A stretch of 64,000 nt of DNA. Origin: Halomonas jincaotanensis (lineage in GTDB: Bacteria; Pseudomonadota; Gammaproteobacteria; Pseudomonadales; Halomonadaceae). Numbering within the stretch: the first letter of the stretch is position 1; every line of letters starts with the position of its first letter. Position numbers and translations under genes: made by a program. The stretch spans positions 1-64,000 of the forward strand of contig NZ_JAHCLU010000013.1 of NCBI RefSeq assembly GCF_018448785.1. The letters run 5' to 3'. The notes beneath the pieces were generated by a model. It saw only the letters and a list, made by a program, of their open reading frames with translations. It made no database searches and was not told the origin of the DNA. This document shows, piece by piece, positions 22,731 through 30,148 of this stretch.

Positions 22731-23198
22731 ATGAAACATCTTCTTCCCGTGCTGGCGCTCAGCGCCTTGACGCTGGCCGGTTGTGCCAACACGTCGCCCT
22801 ATTCCGGCAACGTGTATTCGGGCAACCAGGCCAAGTCGGCACAGACCGTGAGCTTCGGAACCATCACCGCCCTTCGCCAGGTCCAGATTCAGGCCGACAG
22901 CCGCGCCGGAGGCCTGCTGGGTAGCGGTGGCGGAGCCGTCATCGGTGGCCTGCTGGGTAATCAGGTAGGCGGTGGCTCAGGACGCCAGCTCGCGACCGTT
23001 GCCGGTGCGCTGGGCGGTGCCGTCGCCGGGACCAAGGCCGAAGAATCCACGAACCGCATCGCTGCCTGGGAGATGGAAATCCGTCAAGACAATGGCCAGA
23101 ATGTCGTGGTGGTTCAGAAAGCCGACCAAAACTATCAGGTTGGTCAGCGAGTTCGTCTGATCGGTAGCGGCTCGAATGTCAGCGTTGCGCCCTACTGA
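22731..23198 (+). CDS. slyB: Outer-membrane lipoprotein SlyB
   Basis: The 155 residues start with a lipoprotein signal (LTLAGC, Cys18). The SlyB blocks follow: SGNVYSGNQAKSAQTVSFGTI and VQIQADS. The glycine-zipper membrane hairpin is GGLLGSGGGAVIGGLLGN and the second half is VAGALGGAVAGT. The C-terminal beta region is EMEIRQDNGQNVVVVQK. Residue 2 after Cys18 is Ala, consistent with outer-membrane sorting. SlyB stabilises outer-membrane proteins under envelope stress in E. coli. AGGAGG precedes the ATG. The 200-base upstream gap holds a GTTAAG direct repeat (near 22600) that could be regulatory. Confidence 0.93.
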   Translation: MKHLLPVLALSALTLAGCANTSPYSGNVYSGNQAKSAQTVSFGTITALRQVQIQADSRAGGLLGSGGGAVIGGLLGNQVGGGSGRQLATVAGALGGAVAGTKAEESTNRIAAWEMEIRQDNGQNVVVVQKADQNYQVGQRVRLIGSGSNVSVAPY

Positions 23199-23241
23199 CA
23201 CGGTCCTACGCCGCTAATACGGCTCGGACTCACCGTTGTTA

Positions 23242-23283
23242 ACCACAATGCCCGCGGCAATCTATTGCCGCGGGCATTGTGGT
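23242..23283. terminator. Perfect 20-bp inverted repeat between convergent genes
   Basis: Arms ACCACAATGCCCGCGGCAAT and its exact complement are separated by only CT. It sits between slyB (plus) and the small membrane gene (minus). No T-run follows on either strand, so termination would rely on the strong stem alone or on Rho. Confidence 0.6.
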
Positions 23284-23310
23284 CTCGAGCATCTCGTTGC
23301 TAGGGTCCGC

Positions 23311-23595
23311 TCAGTGGAAATCTGCCTTGTTCTTTACCCAGCCGACCAGCTTGATACCGATCAGGGCAGCCAAGCCAATGAGGATGGCCATCAGCAGGAT
23401 GTCCACCGGTCGAACCACCGTCGTAGCGCCAATGATGGCCAGCGCCAGGCTCCATACCAGTCGGTTGTCACCGTGGGTTTCCATTACCGATGGCAGCATC
23501 TTGTCGAGCCCTCGGCTGACGCTGACATCCCAGCGGGTGTAGCACAGGTAAAATATCACGGCGAAAGCGATCAGCCAGATCACGGCTTGTGTCAT
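23311..23595 (-). CDS. Small membrane protein, function unknown
   Basis: A 94-residue product with two or three predicted membrane helices: about 3-19 (AVIWLIAFAVIFYLCY), 46-58 (LVWSLALAIIGAT) and 63-86 (VDILLMAILIGLAALIGIKLVGW). A polar loop with MLPSVMETHGDN joins the first two. GGAGA lies 6 bases before the ATG. I do not recognise a family. The clean ribosome site, the flanking hairpin and membrane-like composition argue that it is real. Confidence 0.7.
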   Translation of the reverse strand: MTQAVIWLIAFAVIFYLCYTRWDVSVSRGLDKMLPSVMETHGDNRLVWSLALAIIGATTVVRPVDILLMAILIGLAALIGIKLVGWVKNKADFH

Positions 23596-23739
23596 GGATA
23601 GTCTCCAGGCGGTATAGATACAACAGGTTGAAGCGTGAATGCACCAAGGGTATCGCCGCCGGTTGAGCCACGCAACCGCGTTGACGCGCGTGAAATCGCC
23701 TCAGGATTCAGAGAAGTATCCTGAAATTCTTCCATTGCC

Positions 23740-23769
23740 CTGACAGCCCCCCGATTCCCGCGTTATCAT
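23740..23769 (+). promoter_or_regulatory. Candidate sigma-70 promoter for slyD
   Basis: CTGACA at 23740-23745 and TATCAT at 23764-23769 with an 18-base spacer. Transcription would begin about 25-30 bases before the slyD ATG. Confidence 0.4.
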
Positions 23770-23803
23770 GATGATGTACATGCACTCACCGAAAGGTATC
23801 TTC

Positions 23804-24304
23804 ATGCAGATTGCGCAGAATTCAGTTGTCGCGTTCCATTACACTCTGACCAACGATGCAGGTGAGGTGCTGGACAGCTCGGAAGGCCGCGAGCCGCTCA
23901 CTTACCTCCACGGCGCCGGCAATATCGTACCGGGCCTCGAGAAAGAGCTTGAAGGCCACAAGGCAGGTGAAAAGATACAGGCCACCGTAGTGCCCGAAGA
24001 AGGCTATGGCGAGAAACAGTCACAACTGGTGCAGGAAGTGCCGCGCGATGCATTCCAGGGTGTTGAAAGCGTCGAGCCCGGCATGCAGTTCCAAGCGCAG
24101 ACCCAGGGCGGCCCGTTGATGGTCACCGTGACCCAGGTGGAAGGCGATACGGTGGTCGTGGACGGTAATCACCCCCTCGCGGGCCAGACGCTCAACTTCG
24201 ACGTAGAAATCGCCGAAGTTCGTGCCGCCAGCGAAGAAGAAGTCGAGCACGGTCACGTCCATGGCGAAGGCGACGGCCATGGCGAAGCGGCTCAGCAGCA
24301 ATGA
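23804..24304 (+). CDS. slyD: FKBP-type peptidyl-prolyl isomerase SlyD
   Basis: Cytoplasmic prolyl isomerase/chaperone and nickel-binding protein. The 166 residues follow SlyD order: FKBP part VVAFHYTLTNDAGEVLDSSE and YLHGAGNIVPGLEKELEGH, the IF chaperone insert (about 70-120), VVVDGNHPLAGQTLNFDVEI, and a short His-rich tail EHGHVHGEGDGHGE. The tail is shorter than in E. coli, with fewer metal ligands. Start ATG at 23804 has AAAGG before it; an upstream ATG in frame lacks homology. Confidence 0.94.
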   Translation: MQIAQNSVVAFHYTLTNDAGEVLDSSEGREPLTYLHGAGNIVPGLEKELEGHKAGEKIQATVVPEEGYGEKQSQLVQEVPRDAFQGVESVEPGMQFQAQTQGGPLMVTVTQVEGDTVVVDGNHPLAGQTLNFDVEIAEVRAASEEEVEHGHVHGEGDGHGEAAQQQ

Positions 24305-24345
24305 GGCAACGTTAAAAGCCCAATGTCAGCACGCTTCGCAGAATC

Positions 24346-24373
24346 AAGGGGCAGCCATCGGCTGCCCCTTTTT
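24346..24373 (+). terminator. slyD intrinsic terminator
   Basis: AAGGGGCAGCC/GGCTGCCCCTT stem with a 3-base loop followed by TTTTT, 41 bases after slyD. The A-run on the other arm lets it work for the minus-strand phosphatidyltransferase gene as well. Confidence 0.92.
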
Positions 24374-24460
24374 CTGTGTACGCGCCACTGATGACTTGCC
24401 AATCCTGATACTCCCCCCTACTTTTCCGGCCAACCGTTGAGCATTTGGCCACTCATCTCG

Positions 24461-25075
24461 CTAGTACTTTCTCAGCGTCAAGTAACCGCCCCAGAGGCGG
24501 GTCGCCGTGGTGACCAGGCAGGCGAGCGCGAAAACGCTGGCCAGCCACGCAAAATGTTCTGGCCAGAGGCAGAAAACCACGAATGCCACAACCGTTTCGG
24601 TCCCCTCGGTGAGCCCATGCAGATAGTAGAAAGCCTTGCTCTCGAACTGTGGCCGCTCGAGATGATGCTTGGTCGCCATGATCGCGAAAGCCAGAAACGA
24701 GGTGCCGGTACCGATGAAGGCAAACAACAGGAAGGCGGCGGGTAGCGCATTGGTCGGTGGGTCCGCCAGAGCGAAACCCAGCACCACCGCCGCGTAGAAA
24801 ACGAAGTCCAAGCCAATATCGACGAAGCCTCCTGCATCGCTGGACTGGCCAAGATGACGCGCCAATGCACCATCCAAGCCGTCACCCAGGCGATTGAGGA
24901 GTATCACGGCCAGCGCAGTGTGATACCACTCCATGGCCAGCAGCGGCAACGCCAGCATGCCGATTAGAAAGGCCGCCAGGGTGACCTGGTCGGGACGCAC
25001 CCCAAACGTCGCAGTGAGTCGCGCCAGCGTCGTCAAGGGCCCTTGGGTCAAGGGCATGGTCCAGCGGTCGAGCAT
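24461..25075 (-). CDS. CDP-alcohol phosphatidyltransferase family protein
   Basis: Integral membrane enzyme that moves a phosphatidyl group from a CDP-lipid to an alcohol. The 204 residues contain the complete signature: DGLDGALAR, eight residues, then GGFVDIGLD, giving all four metal-binding Asp. Five or six membrane helices surround it. The acceptor alcohol cannot be told; the sequence differs from PgsA and PssA. The ATG at 25075 is 1 base after the stop of the upstream FAD oxidoreductase, with AGGA in its end, so the two are co-translated. Confidence 0.88.
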   Translation of the reverse strand: MLDRWTMPLTQGPLTTLARLTATFGVRPDQVTLAAFLIGMLALPLLAMEWYHTALAVILLNRLGDGLDGALARHLGQSSDAGGFVDIGLDFVFYAAVVLGFALADPPTNALPAAFLLFAFIGTGTSFLAFAIMATKHHLERPQFESKAFYYLHGLTEGTETVVAFVVFCLWPEHFAWLASVFALACLVTTATRLWGGYLTLRKY

Positions 25076-25076
25076 C

Positions 25077-27257
25077 TCAGCGTCCTGTCGTATCGTCGTG
25101 TCGTGCCTTGCCACGTCGCCAGGCGAAATAACCCGCCAGCCACCCCAGCACGCGTTCTGGTTTATGAGCATTCTTCCAGCTACCTGCCGTGGCCTTTACC
25201 GCCTCGCTGAACGTCGGGTAGGGATGAATCGTGCCTAGCAGCTTGTTGAGCCCGATCCCCTGGGTCATGGCCAGGGTGAATTCAGCAAGCATCTCTCCGG
25301 CGCCGTGGCCGACGATGGTTGCGCCGAGAATACGGTCTTTACCCGGCACGGTCAGCACCTTGATGAACCCTTGGGTCTGGCCCTCGGCGATGGCACGATC
25401 CAACTCGCTGAGGTCGTAACGCGTCACCTCCACCTCGATGTCGTCGCGGCGCGCCTCCTTCTCGTTGAGGCCGACCCGCGCCACCTCGGGGTCGGTAAAG
25501 GTGACTGCCGGCAAGGCCCGGTAACTGACCCGAAAGCGCTTGAATTCACCGAAAAGGGCATTGACGGTGGCATGCCAGGCTTGATGGGCGCTGGCATGAG
25601 TCAGCTGGTAGGGGCCCGCCACATCGCCACAGGCCCATACGTTGGGCAGCACGCTCTGTAGCGACTCGTCCACATCGAGTGTGCCGTCCGCACGCGTCTC
25701 GACCCCTAACGCCTCCAGTCCCAGACCTTCCACGTTTGCCTGACGCCCCACGGCCACCAGCAAGCGGTCGAAGGGCAGCGTCTCATGGGGCGATTCACCA
25801 GCCTCGGCGGCCTGCATAGTCAGCATGTGACCACTCTCAGGATCAGATACCACGCGCAGTGCTTGCGTGCCGGTGCGCACCACGACGCCCTCCTCGATCA
25901 GTCGCGCCTCGACCTGAGCCGCCACATCACGATCCTCCCGGGGCAACAAATGCTCGCCCATCTCGACCAGGATCACGCGGCTGCCCAGCCTGGCGAAGCT
26001 CTGACCCAGCTCGCAGCCGATGGGACCACCACCCAGCACCAAGAGGCGTTGCGGCAGGCGCTCCAGCTGCCAGAGATTATCCGAGGTCAGCACCTCGATA
26101 CTTTCCAGGCCAGGCAAGGGGGGCACGCGCGGCCTGGCGCCACTGGCGATGATCACATGGCGCGTCGTCAGGACCCGCTCGCCGACACGTACCCGCCAGG
26201 GATCCTCCAGGTGCGCCTGACCACCGATTACCTCAACTCCCAGGCCCTCATAACGCTCGCGGCTGTCGTGTGGTGCCACCTCACGCACGGCCCGATGAAC
26301 ATGGCCCATTACCGCCGCAAAATTTACCTCCGGCTTGCCCGTCTGAATGCCGAAACGCTCGGCATCACGGATGCCGCTGACCAGTCGGGCCGCCCTGATC
26401 AATGCCTTGGACGGCACACAGCCGGTATTCAGGCAGTCCCCGCCCATCTGGTCGCGCTCCACCAGCGCTACCTTCGCCTTGACCGCCGAGGCGATGTAGC
26501 TTGCTACCAACCCCGCAGATCCGGCGCCAATCACCACGATATCCTGATCAAAACGCGTTGGCCGATCGAAACGTTTGCCCAGCTGGCGGCGCTTGCCCAG
26601 CGCAACGAGCCCCCGAGCCAGCCAGGGAAACAGCCCTATCAGCACGAAGGAGCCGATCAGCCCCGGCGACAGTATCCCGCCCAACGACTCGAGCTCACCC
26701 AGTTCACGGCCAGCATTCACGTAGACCGCCGTACCCGGCAACATACCGAGCTGGCTGACCCAATAGAAGGTCAAGAGGCGCATGCGTGTCAGACCCATGA
26801 CCAGGTTGATCACGAAGAAAGGGAACAGAGGGATCAGGCGCAGGGTAAAGAGGTAGAAGGCGCCTTCGCGCTTGATACCGGCATTGATGCGCCTCAGCTG
26901 AACGGCAAATCGACGCTCCAGCGGCTCCCGCGCCAAGGTGCGGGCGATCAGCGCCGCCAGCGTCGCCCCCAGGGCACTGGCGAAGGAGATCAACACCAAC
27001 CCCCAACCGAAGCCGAACAGGGCGCCACCCAGCAACGTCAGCAGCGTGGCACCGGGAAGCGAAACCGCAGCCATCGTCACATAAATGAGAAAGAAGCCAC
27101 CGGCCACCGACAACGGCTCGGCCGCAAGCCAGACCTGAAAGCGTGACTGTTCGGCTTGCAGATTGGCCAGGGTGAGGATTTCATGTGCCCCACTGAGGAA
27201 ATAGACCGCCACGACGAGTAGAACGGCAGCCAGGAGGATCAAGCGACGTCGAGTCAA
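25077..27257 (-). CDS. Fusion: TVP38/TMEM64 (VTT) membrane domain plus FAD disulfide oxidoreductase
   Basis: Residues 1-225 form a VTT/DedA-superfamily membrane domain: VSLPGATLLTLLGGALFG, SFASALGATLAALIARTLAR, then LRLIPLFPFFVINLVMGLT. Residues 238-726 form a pyridine nucleotide-disulfide oxidoreductase like mercuric or dihydrolipoamide reductase: FAD loop VIGAGSAGL (242-250), redox Cys275 and Cys280 in GGDCLNTGCVPSK, NAD(P)H loop VLGGGPIGCELG, and the dimer-interface His-Pro region TIHPYPTFSEAV. No N-terminal HMA domain and no C-terminal vicinal Cys pair, so it is not MerA. This fusion is known across proteobacteria, but its substrate is unresolved. Confidence 0.92.
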   Translation of the reverse strand: MTRRRLILLAAVLLVVAVYFLSGAHEILTLANLQAEQSRFQVWLAAEPLSVAGGFFLIYVTMAAVSLPGATLLTLLGGALFGFGWGLVLISFASALGATLAALIARTLAREPLERRFAVQLRRINAGIKREGAFYLFTLRLIPLFPFFVINLVMGLTRMRLLTFYWVSQLGMLPGTAVYVNAGRELGELESLGGILSPGLIGSFVLIGLFPWLARGLVALGKRRQLGKRFDRPTRFDQDIVVIGAGSAGLVASYIASAVKAKVALVERDQMGGDCLNTGCVPSKALIRAARLVSGIRDAERFGIQTGKPEVNFAAVMGHVHRAVREVAPHDSRERYEGLGVEVIGGQAHLEDPWRVRVGERVLTTRHVIIASGARPRVPPLPGLESIEVLTSDNLWQLERLPQRLLVLGGGPIGCELGQSFARLGSRVILVEMGEHLLPREDRDVAAQVEARLIEEGVVVRTGTQALRVVSDPESGHMLTMQAAEAGESPHETLPFDRLLVAVGRQANVEGLGLEALGVETRADGTLDVDESLQSVLPNVWACGDVAGPYQLTHASAHQAWHATVNALFGEFKRFRVSYRALPAVTFTDPEVARVGLNEKEARRDDIEVEVTRYDLSELDRAIAEGQTQGFIKVLTVPGKDRILGATIVGHGAGEMLAEFTLAMTQGIGLNKLLGTIHPYPTFSEAVKATAGSWKNAHKPERVLGWLAGYFAWRRGKARHDDTTGR

Positions 27258-27443
27258 GGGTAGGGCTCCTGGGAAAAGCTGCCTCGCGCGGCAGCATTCG
27301 TATCAGACACCTGTGTCGTGGCGTGCGGCGATAACTTACAGCACGTTGCACCGGCACGCGGTACATGTTTAAACAAGGATTGTACGGAACCCTCTACAAG
27401 CGACAACCTCTAATCCTTTATCCCTGAGCCAAGGAACCACTCT

Positions 27444-28082
27444 ATGACACCTTTCATGACGCTTTCTCCAGGCCGCTTCCTTATCCGTGCCCTGCCCGTC
27501 GCCATCGCCTTGTCAATACCCGCCATGACAATGGCAGAGGAAGAAGCCGACAGCGCTCGTGCTGTCTTCGCCGGCGGCTGTTTCTGGTGTGTTGAGGAAG
27601 CCTTCGACCCAGTGGAAGGCGTCCTCTCCACCACCTCGGGCTTTAGCGGCGGACATGTCGAGGATCCCACCTACAATCAGGTCGTGGCGGGCGATACCGG
27701 CCATACCGAGGTGGTCGAAATAGAATATGACCCGAGCGTCGTCGACTACGCAACGCTGCTTGAGGTGTTCTGGCGCAATATCGACCCTTTCGCCGTGGAT
27801 CGACAGTTCTGTGATGCGGGCGATAGCTACCGTAGCGAGATCTTCGTGCTCGATGATGAGCAGCGCTCACTTGCCGAGGCAAGCCTCGACAGTCTGGAAG
27901 AGCGCTTTGATCAGGAAATTGCCACCGAGATCACTGACTTTGAAGCCTTCTACCCCGCCGAGGAATACCACCAGAACTACTACCAGGAAAATCCGGTGCG
28001 CTACCGCTTCTACAAGTCGGCGTGTGGCCGCGTCGAGAGGCTGGAAGAGATCTGGGGCGATGAAGCCGGCGGACTATCTTGA
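27444..28082 (+). CDS. msrA: Exported peptide-methionine (S)-S-oxide reductase MsrA
   Basis: Reduces Met-S-sulfoxide in proteins. The 212 residues begin with a signal peptide (hydrophobic core ALPVAIALSIPA, likely cut after Ala31), pointing to the periplasm. The MsrA core has the catalytic Cys46 in AGGCFWCVEEAF, GHTEVVEIEYDP, FCDAGDSYRSEIF, EYHQNYYQENPVRYRFYKSACG with a candidate resolving Cys near 197. Most MsrA enzymes are cytoplasmic. The 3' end overlaps the convergent MFS gene by 9 bases. Confidence 0.94.
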   Translation: MTPFMTLSPGRFLIRALPVAIALSIPAMTMAEEEADSARAVFAGGCFWCVEEAFDPVEGVLSTTSGFSGGHVEDPTYNQVVAGDTGHTEVVEIEYDPSVVDYATLLEVFWRNIDPFAVDRQFCDAGDSYRSEIFVLDDEQRSLAEASLDSLEERFDQEIATEITDFEAFYPAEEYHQNYYQENPVRYRFYKSACGRVERLEEIWGDEAGGLS

Positions 28083-29291
28083 GACTCTTGCGTTTACCGC
28101 TTTCTCACGGCGCCACAACCAACCGGCGATCGCAAAGGTCACTCCCAGCACCAGCCAGGAGCCGATCGCCACACCCAACCACCCACCGAGTTGCCAGAAG
28201 GGTTCAAGCCAAAGGCTTCCCAGGCTGGCACCGCAATAGTAGAAGACCAGATAAAGGGCCGAGGCGCTGCCTCGGGCTCGTTCGGCATGACGGCCAACCC
28301 AGCTCGAGGCCATCGAGTGCGAGAGAAAGAAGCCGAAGGCATTGATCGTCAGGCCTACGATGATCACTGGCAGCGAGCTTGCCAAGGTAACGATCGTACC
28401 GACCATCAGAATTCCGATCCCCAGCATCATGCATACCGGCTGGGGCAAGGACTTGGCCAGTCGACCTGACAGCGCCGACCCGAGGGTACCGCCGAGGTAT
28501 GTGACGAAGATCAGGCCGATCAGGCGGGCGCCCAAGCCGAAGGGCGCATCGGCCAGACGGAAGGTGATGTAACTGTACTGGTTGATAAAGATCAGGAAAT
28601 TGAGCCCACCCAGCAGATAGGCACCGAGCAACAAGGGGTTGCGCAAGTGCCCGACCAGGTCGGCCACAGCGCCCTTCAGTTCGAAAGGACGTGGTGTGAA
28701 GGCCCGGGAAGCCGGGAGTAGCCTCCAGAACAGCGCCACGCCGACGAGCGTCATCAGGCCCACCGTCATGAAGCTCGCCGGTGCGCCGCCGATTTCCGCC
28801 ACAGCGCCACCGACAACACGACCGCCGATTCCGCCCAGAGTATTGGCGCCGATGTAGAGCCCGACCGCCGAGAGCAGCGCCGGCCGGTCAAACTCATCCC
28901 CCATCCAGGCGATGGCAACTGCCGGCAACCCTCCCAGCACGAAGCCCTGCAGGGCGCGTAGCAAAAGAAGGATCTCGAAGTTCGGCGCCAGCGCCAGCCC
29001 CAGCGACATCAACCCGGCCGCCAACAGCGTGTAGCGCATGATACGGTCACGGCCGATGGCATCGGATAGCGGGCCGAAGACCAGCAGCGAGGCCGCCAGG
29101 GACAGGGTCGCCAAGGACATCACCAGACTGACCACTAGGGTCGAGACACCAAACTCGGTGCGCAAGGCCGGCAATAGTGGCTGGGGAGCATAGAGGTTAA
29201 TGAAGACGAGAAAAGATCCCAGGCAGAGCGCCAGGGTCGCGCGCCACCAAGGGGGGCTTCGCGCCGCGATTCGACCGGACGTATCGCTCAT
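28074..29291 (-). CDS. MFS transporter, YnfM-like
   Basis: A 405-residue, 12-helix major facilitator protein. The first half has LCLGSFLVFINLYAPQPLLPALRTEFGVS and the loop motif GPLSDAIGRDRIM (motif A); the second half has RLIGLIFVTYLGGTLGSALSGRLAKS. The start PQPLLPALRTEF and overall order match the YnfM / arabinose-efflux subgroup. Substrate unknown. Its ATG overlaps the stop of the upstream NlpC/P60 gene (4 bases), so the pair forms an operon. Confidence 0.88.
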   Translation of the reverse strand: MSDTSGRIAARSPPWWRATLALCLGSFLVFINLYAPQPLLPALRTEFGVSTLVVSLVMSLATLSLAASLLVFGPLSDAIGRDRIMRYTLLAAGLMSLGLALAPNFEILLLLRALQGFVLGGLPAVAIAWMGDEFDRPALLSAVGLYIGANTLGGIGGRVVGGAVAEIGGAPASFMTVGLMTLVGVALFWRLLPASRAFTPRPFELKGAVADLVGHLRNPLLLGAYLLGGLNFLIFINQYSYITFRLADAPFGLGARLIGLIFVTYLGGTLGSALSGRLAKSLPQPVCMMLGIGILMVGTIVTLASSLPVIIVGLTINAFGFFLSHSMASSWVGRHAERARGSASALYLVFYYCGASLGSLWLEPFWQLGGWLGVAIGSWLVLGVTFAIAGWLWRREKAVNARVSR

Positions 29292-29929
29292 CCGTTACCG
29301 GTAGTCGCGACTCGCTGAGCCAGTTGCACCGGCTCGATGGCCCGTCGGGCCTGCCAGTAATAACGCTGCCAGTAATGATGATCGAGTTCCGAGACCGTCA
29401 CCCCTTGCGACCTGGATGCATGCAGGAACAACCCCTCACCGAGATAGATACCGACGTGCCGATAGGGACCCGGGGGCTGGAAAAACACCAGGTCGCCGGC
29501 CTGTAGCTGGCTGCGCTCTACCGCTTTGCCCAGCTCAACCTGCTCACCCGTGGTTCGTGGCAAGTCATAGTGGAAGCTGTCGCTGAAGATGTTCTGCACC
29601 AGTGCCGAGCAGTCGACACCCCGTCCCGTCGTGCCACCTAGTCGATACGGCGTTCCTACCCAGCGCTCATGTTGGTCGAGCAGCGCCTGACGCACCACGG
29701 CGGGAGACGAATGCTGGAAGCGTTCCAGGTTGCGAAGCGGATTGTCGACCGGCGACATCATGGGGTCCCAGTTATCGGGTAACCCCGGCAACTGGTGGGC
29801 GAAATAATCATCCTGGGCCGGCGGTGCTCCGGTATCGTGCGGCGCGTTGGCACAACCGACCAGTAAGGCAACGGAAACCGCAACCATCGTGGCTCTGAAC
29901 GGCGTTCTGCACAACCGGGGGGCGCTCAT
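29288..29929 (-). CDS. NlpC/P60 family lipoprotein (Spr/MepS-like)
   Basis: Probable murein endopeptidase anchored in the envelope. The 213 residues start with a lipobox ALLVGC (Cys26). The C-terminal NlpC/P60 domain has Cys107 (GRGVDCSALVQ), His158 (YRHVGIYLG) and His170 (FLHASRS) as catalytic triad, plus AGDLVFFQP. Residue +2 after Cys26 is Asn, so outer-membrane sorting is possible. It may be a paralogue of MepS. The ATG at 29929 has no strong ribosome site; a shorter start at 29887 would still keep the signal peptide. Confidence 0.9.
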   Translation of the reverse strand: MSAPRLCRTPFRATMVAVSVALLVGCANAPHDTGAPPAQDDYFAHQLPGLPDNWDPMMSPVDNPLRNLERFQHSSPAVVRQALLDQHERWVGTPYRLGGTTGRGVDCSALVQNIFSDSFHYDLPRTTGEQVELGKAVERSQLQAGDLVFFQPPGPYRHVGIYLGEGLFLHASRSQGVTVSELDHHYWQRYYWQARRAIEPVQLAQRVATTGNG

Positions 29930-30148
29930 CTAGCGATGACCTCATTCCTTGAGCCGCACCCTGTCCGCCGCGCGACTGCTCGCGTGTCTCGAACTGGTGG
30001 ATGTCGTTGTGGCAGTGATGCAGGAGAAGGACCGGTATCACTGCCACAACGGCCTGTCGGCGACTCACTTCGTGGCGACGACTCCCGACAAAGGAGCCTA
30101 TCGATAAGACCCGTACTATAAATCACATGTCCCGCACAAGGCGAGAGC

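Noticed and set aside
25785..27146. 453-codon plus-strand frame opposite the VTT-FAD fusion gene
   Set aside because: His/Gln/Arg-rich shadow frame; the minus-strand protein has complete FAD and NAD motifs.
29808..30068. Small minus-strand frame overlapping the start of the NlpC gene
   Set aside because: Overlaps the lipoprotein gene start in another frame and has no ribosome site or motif.
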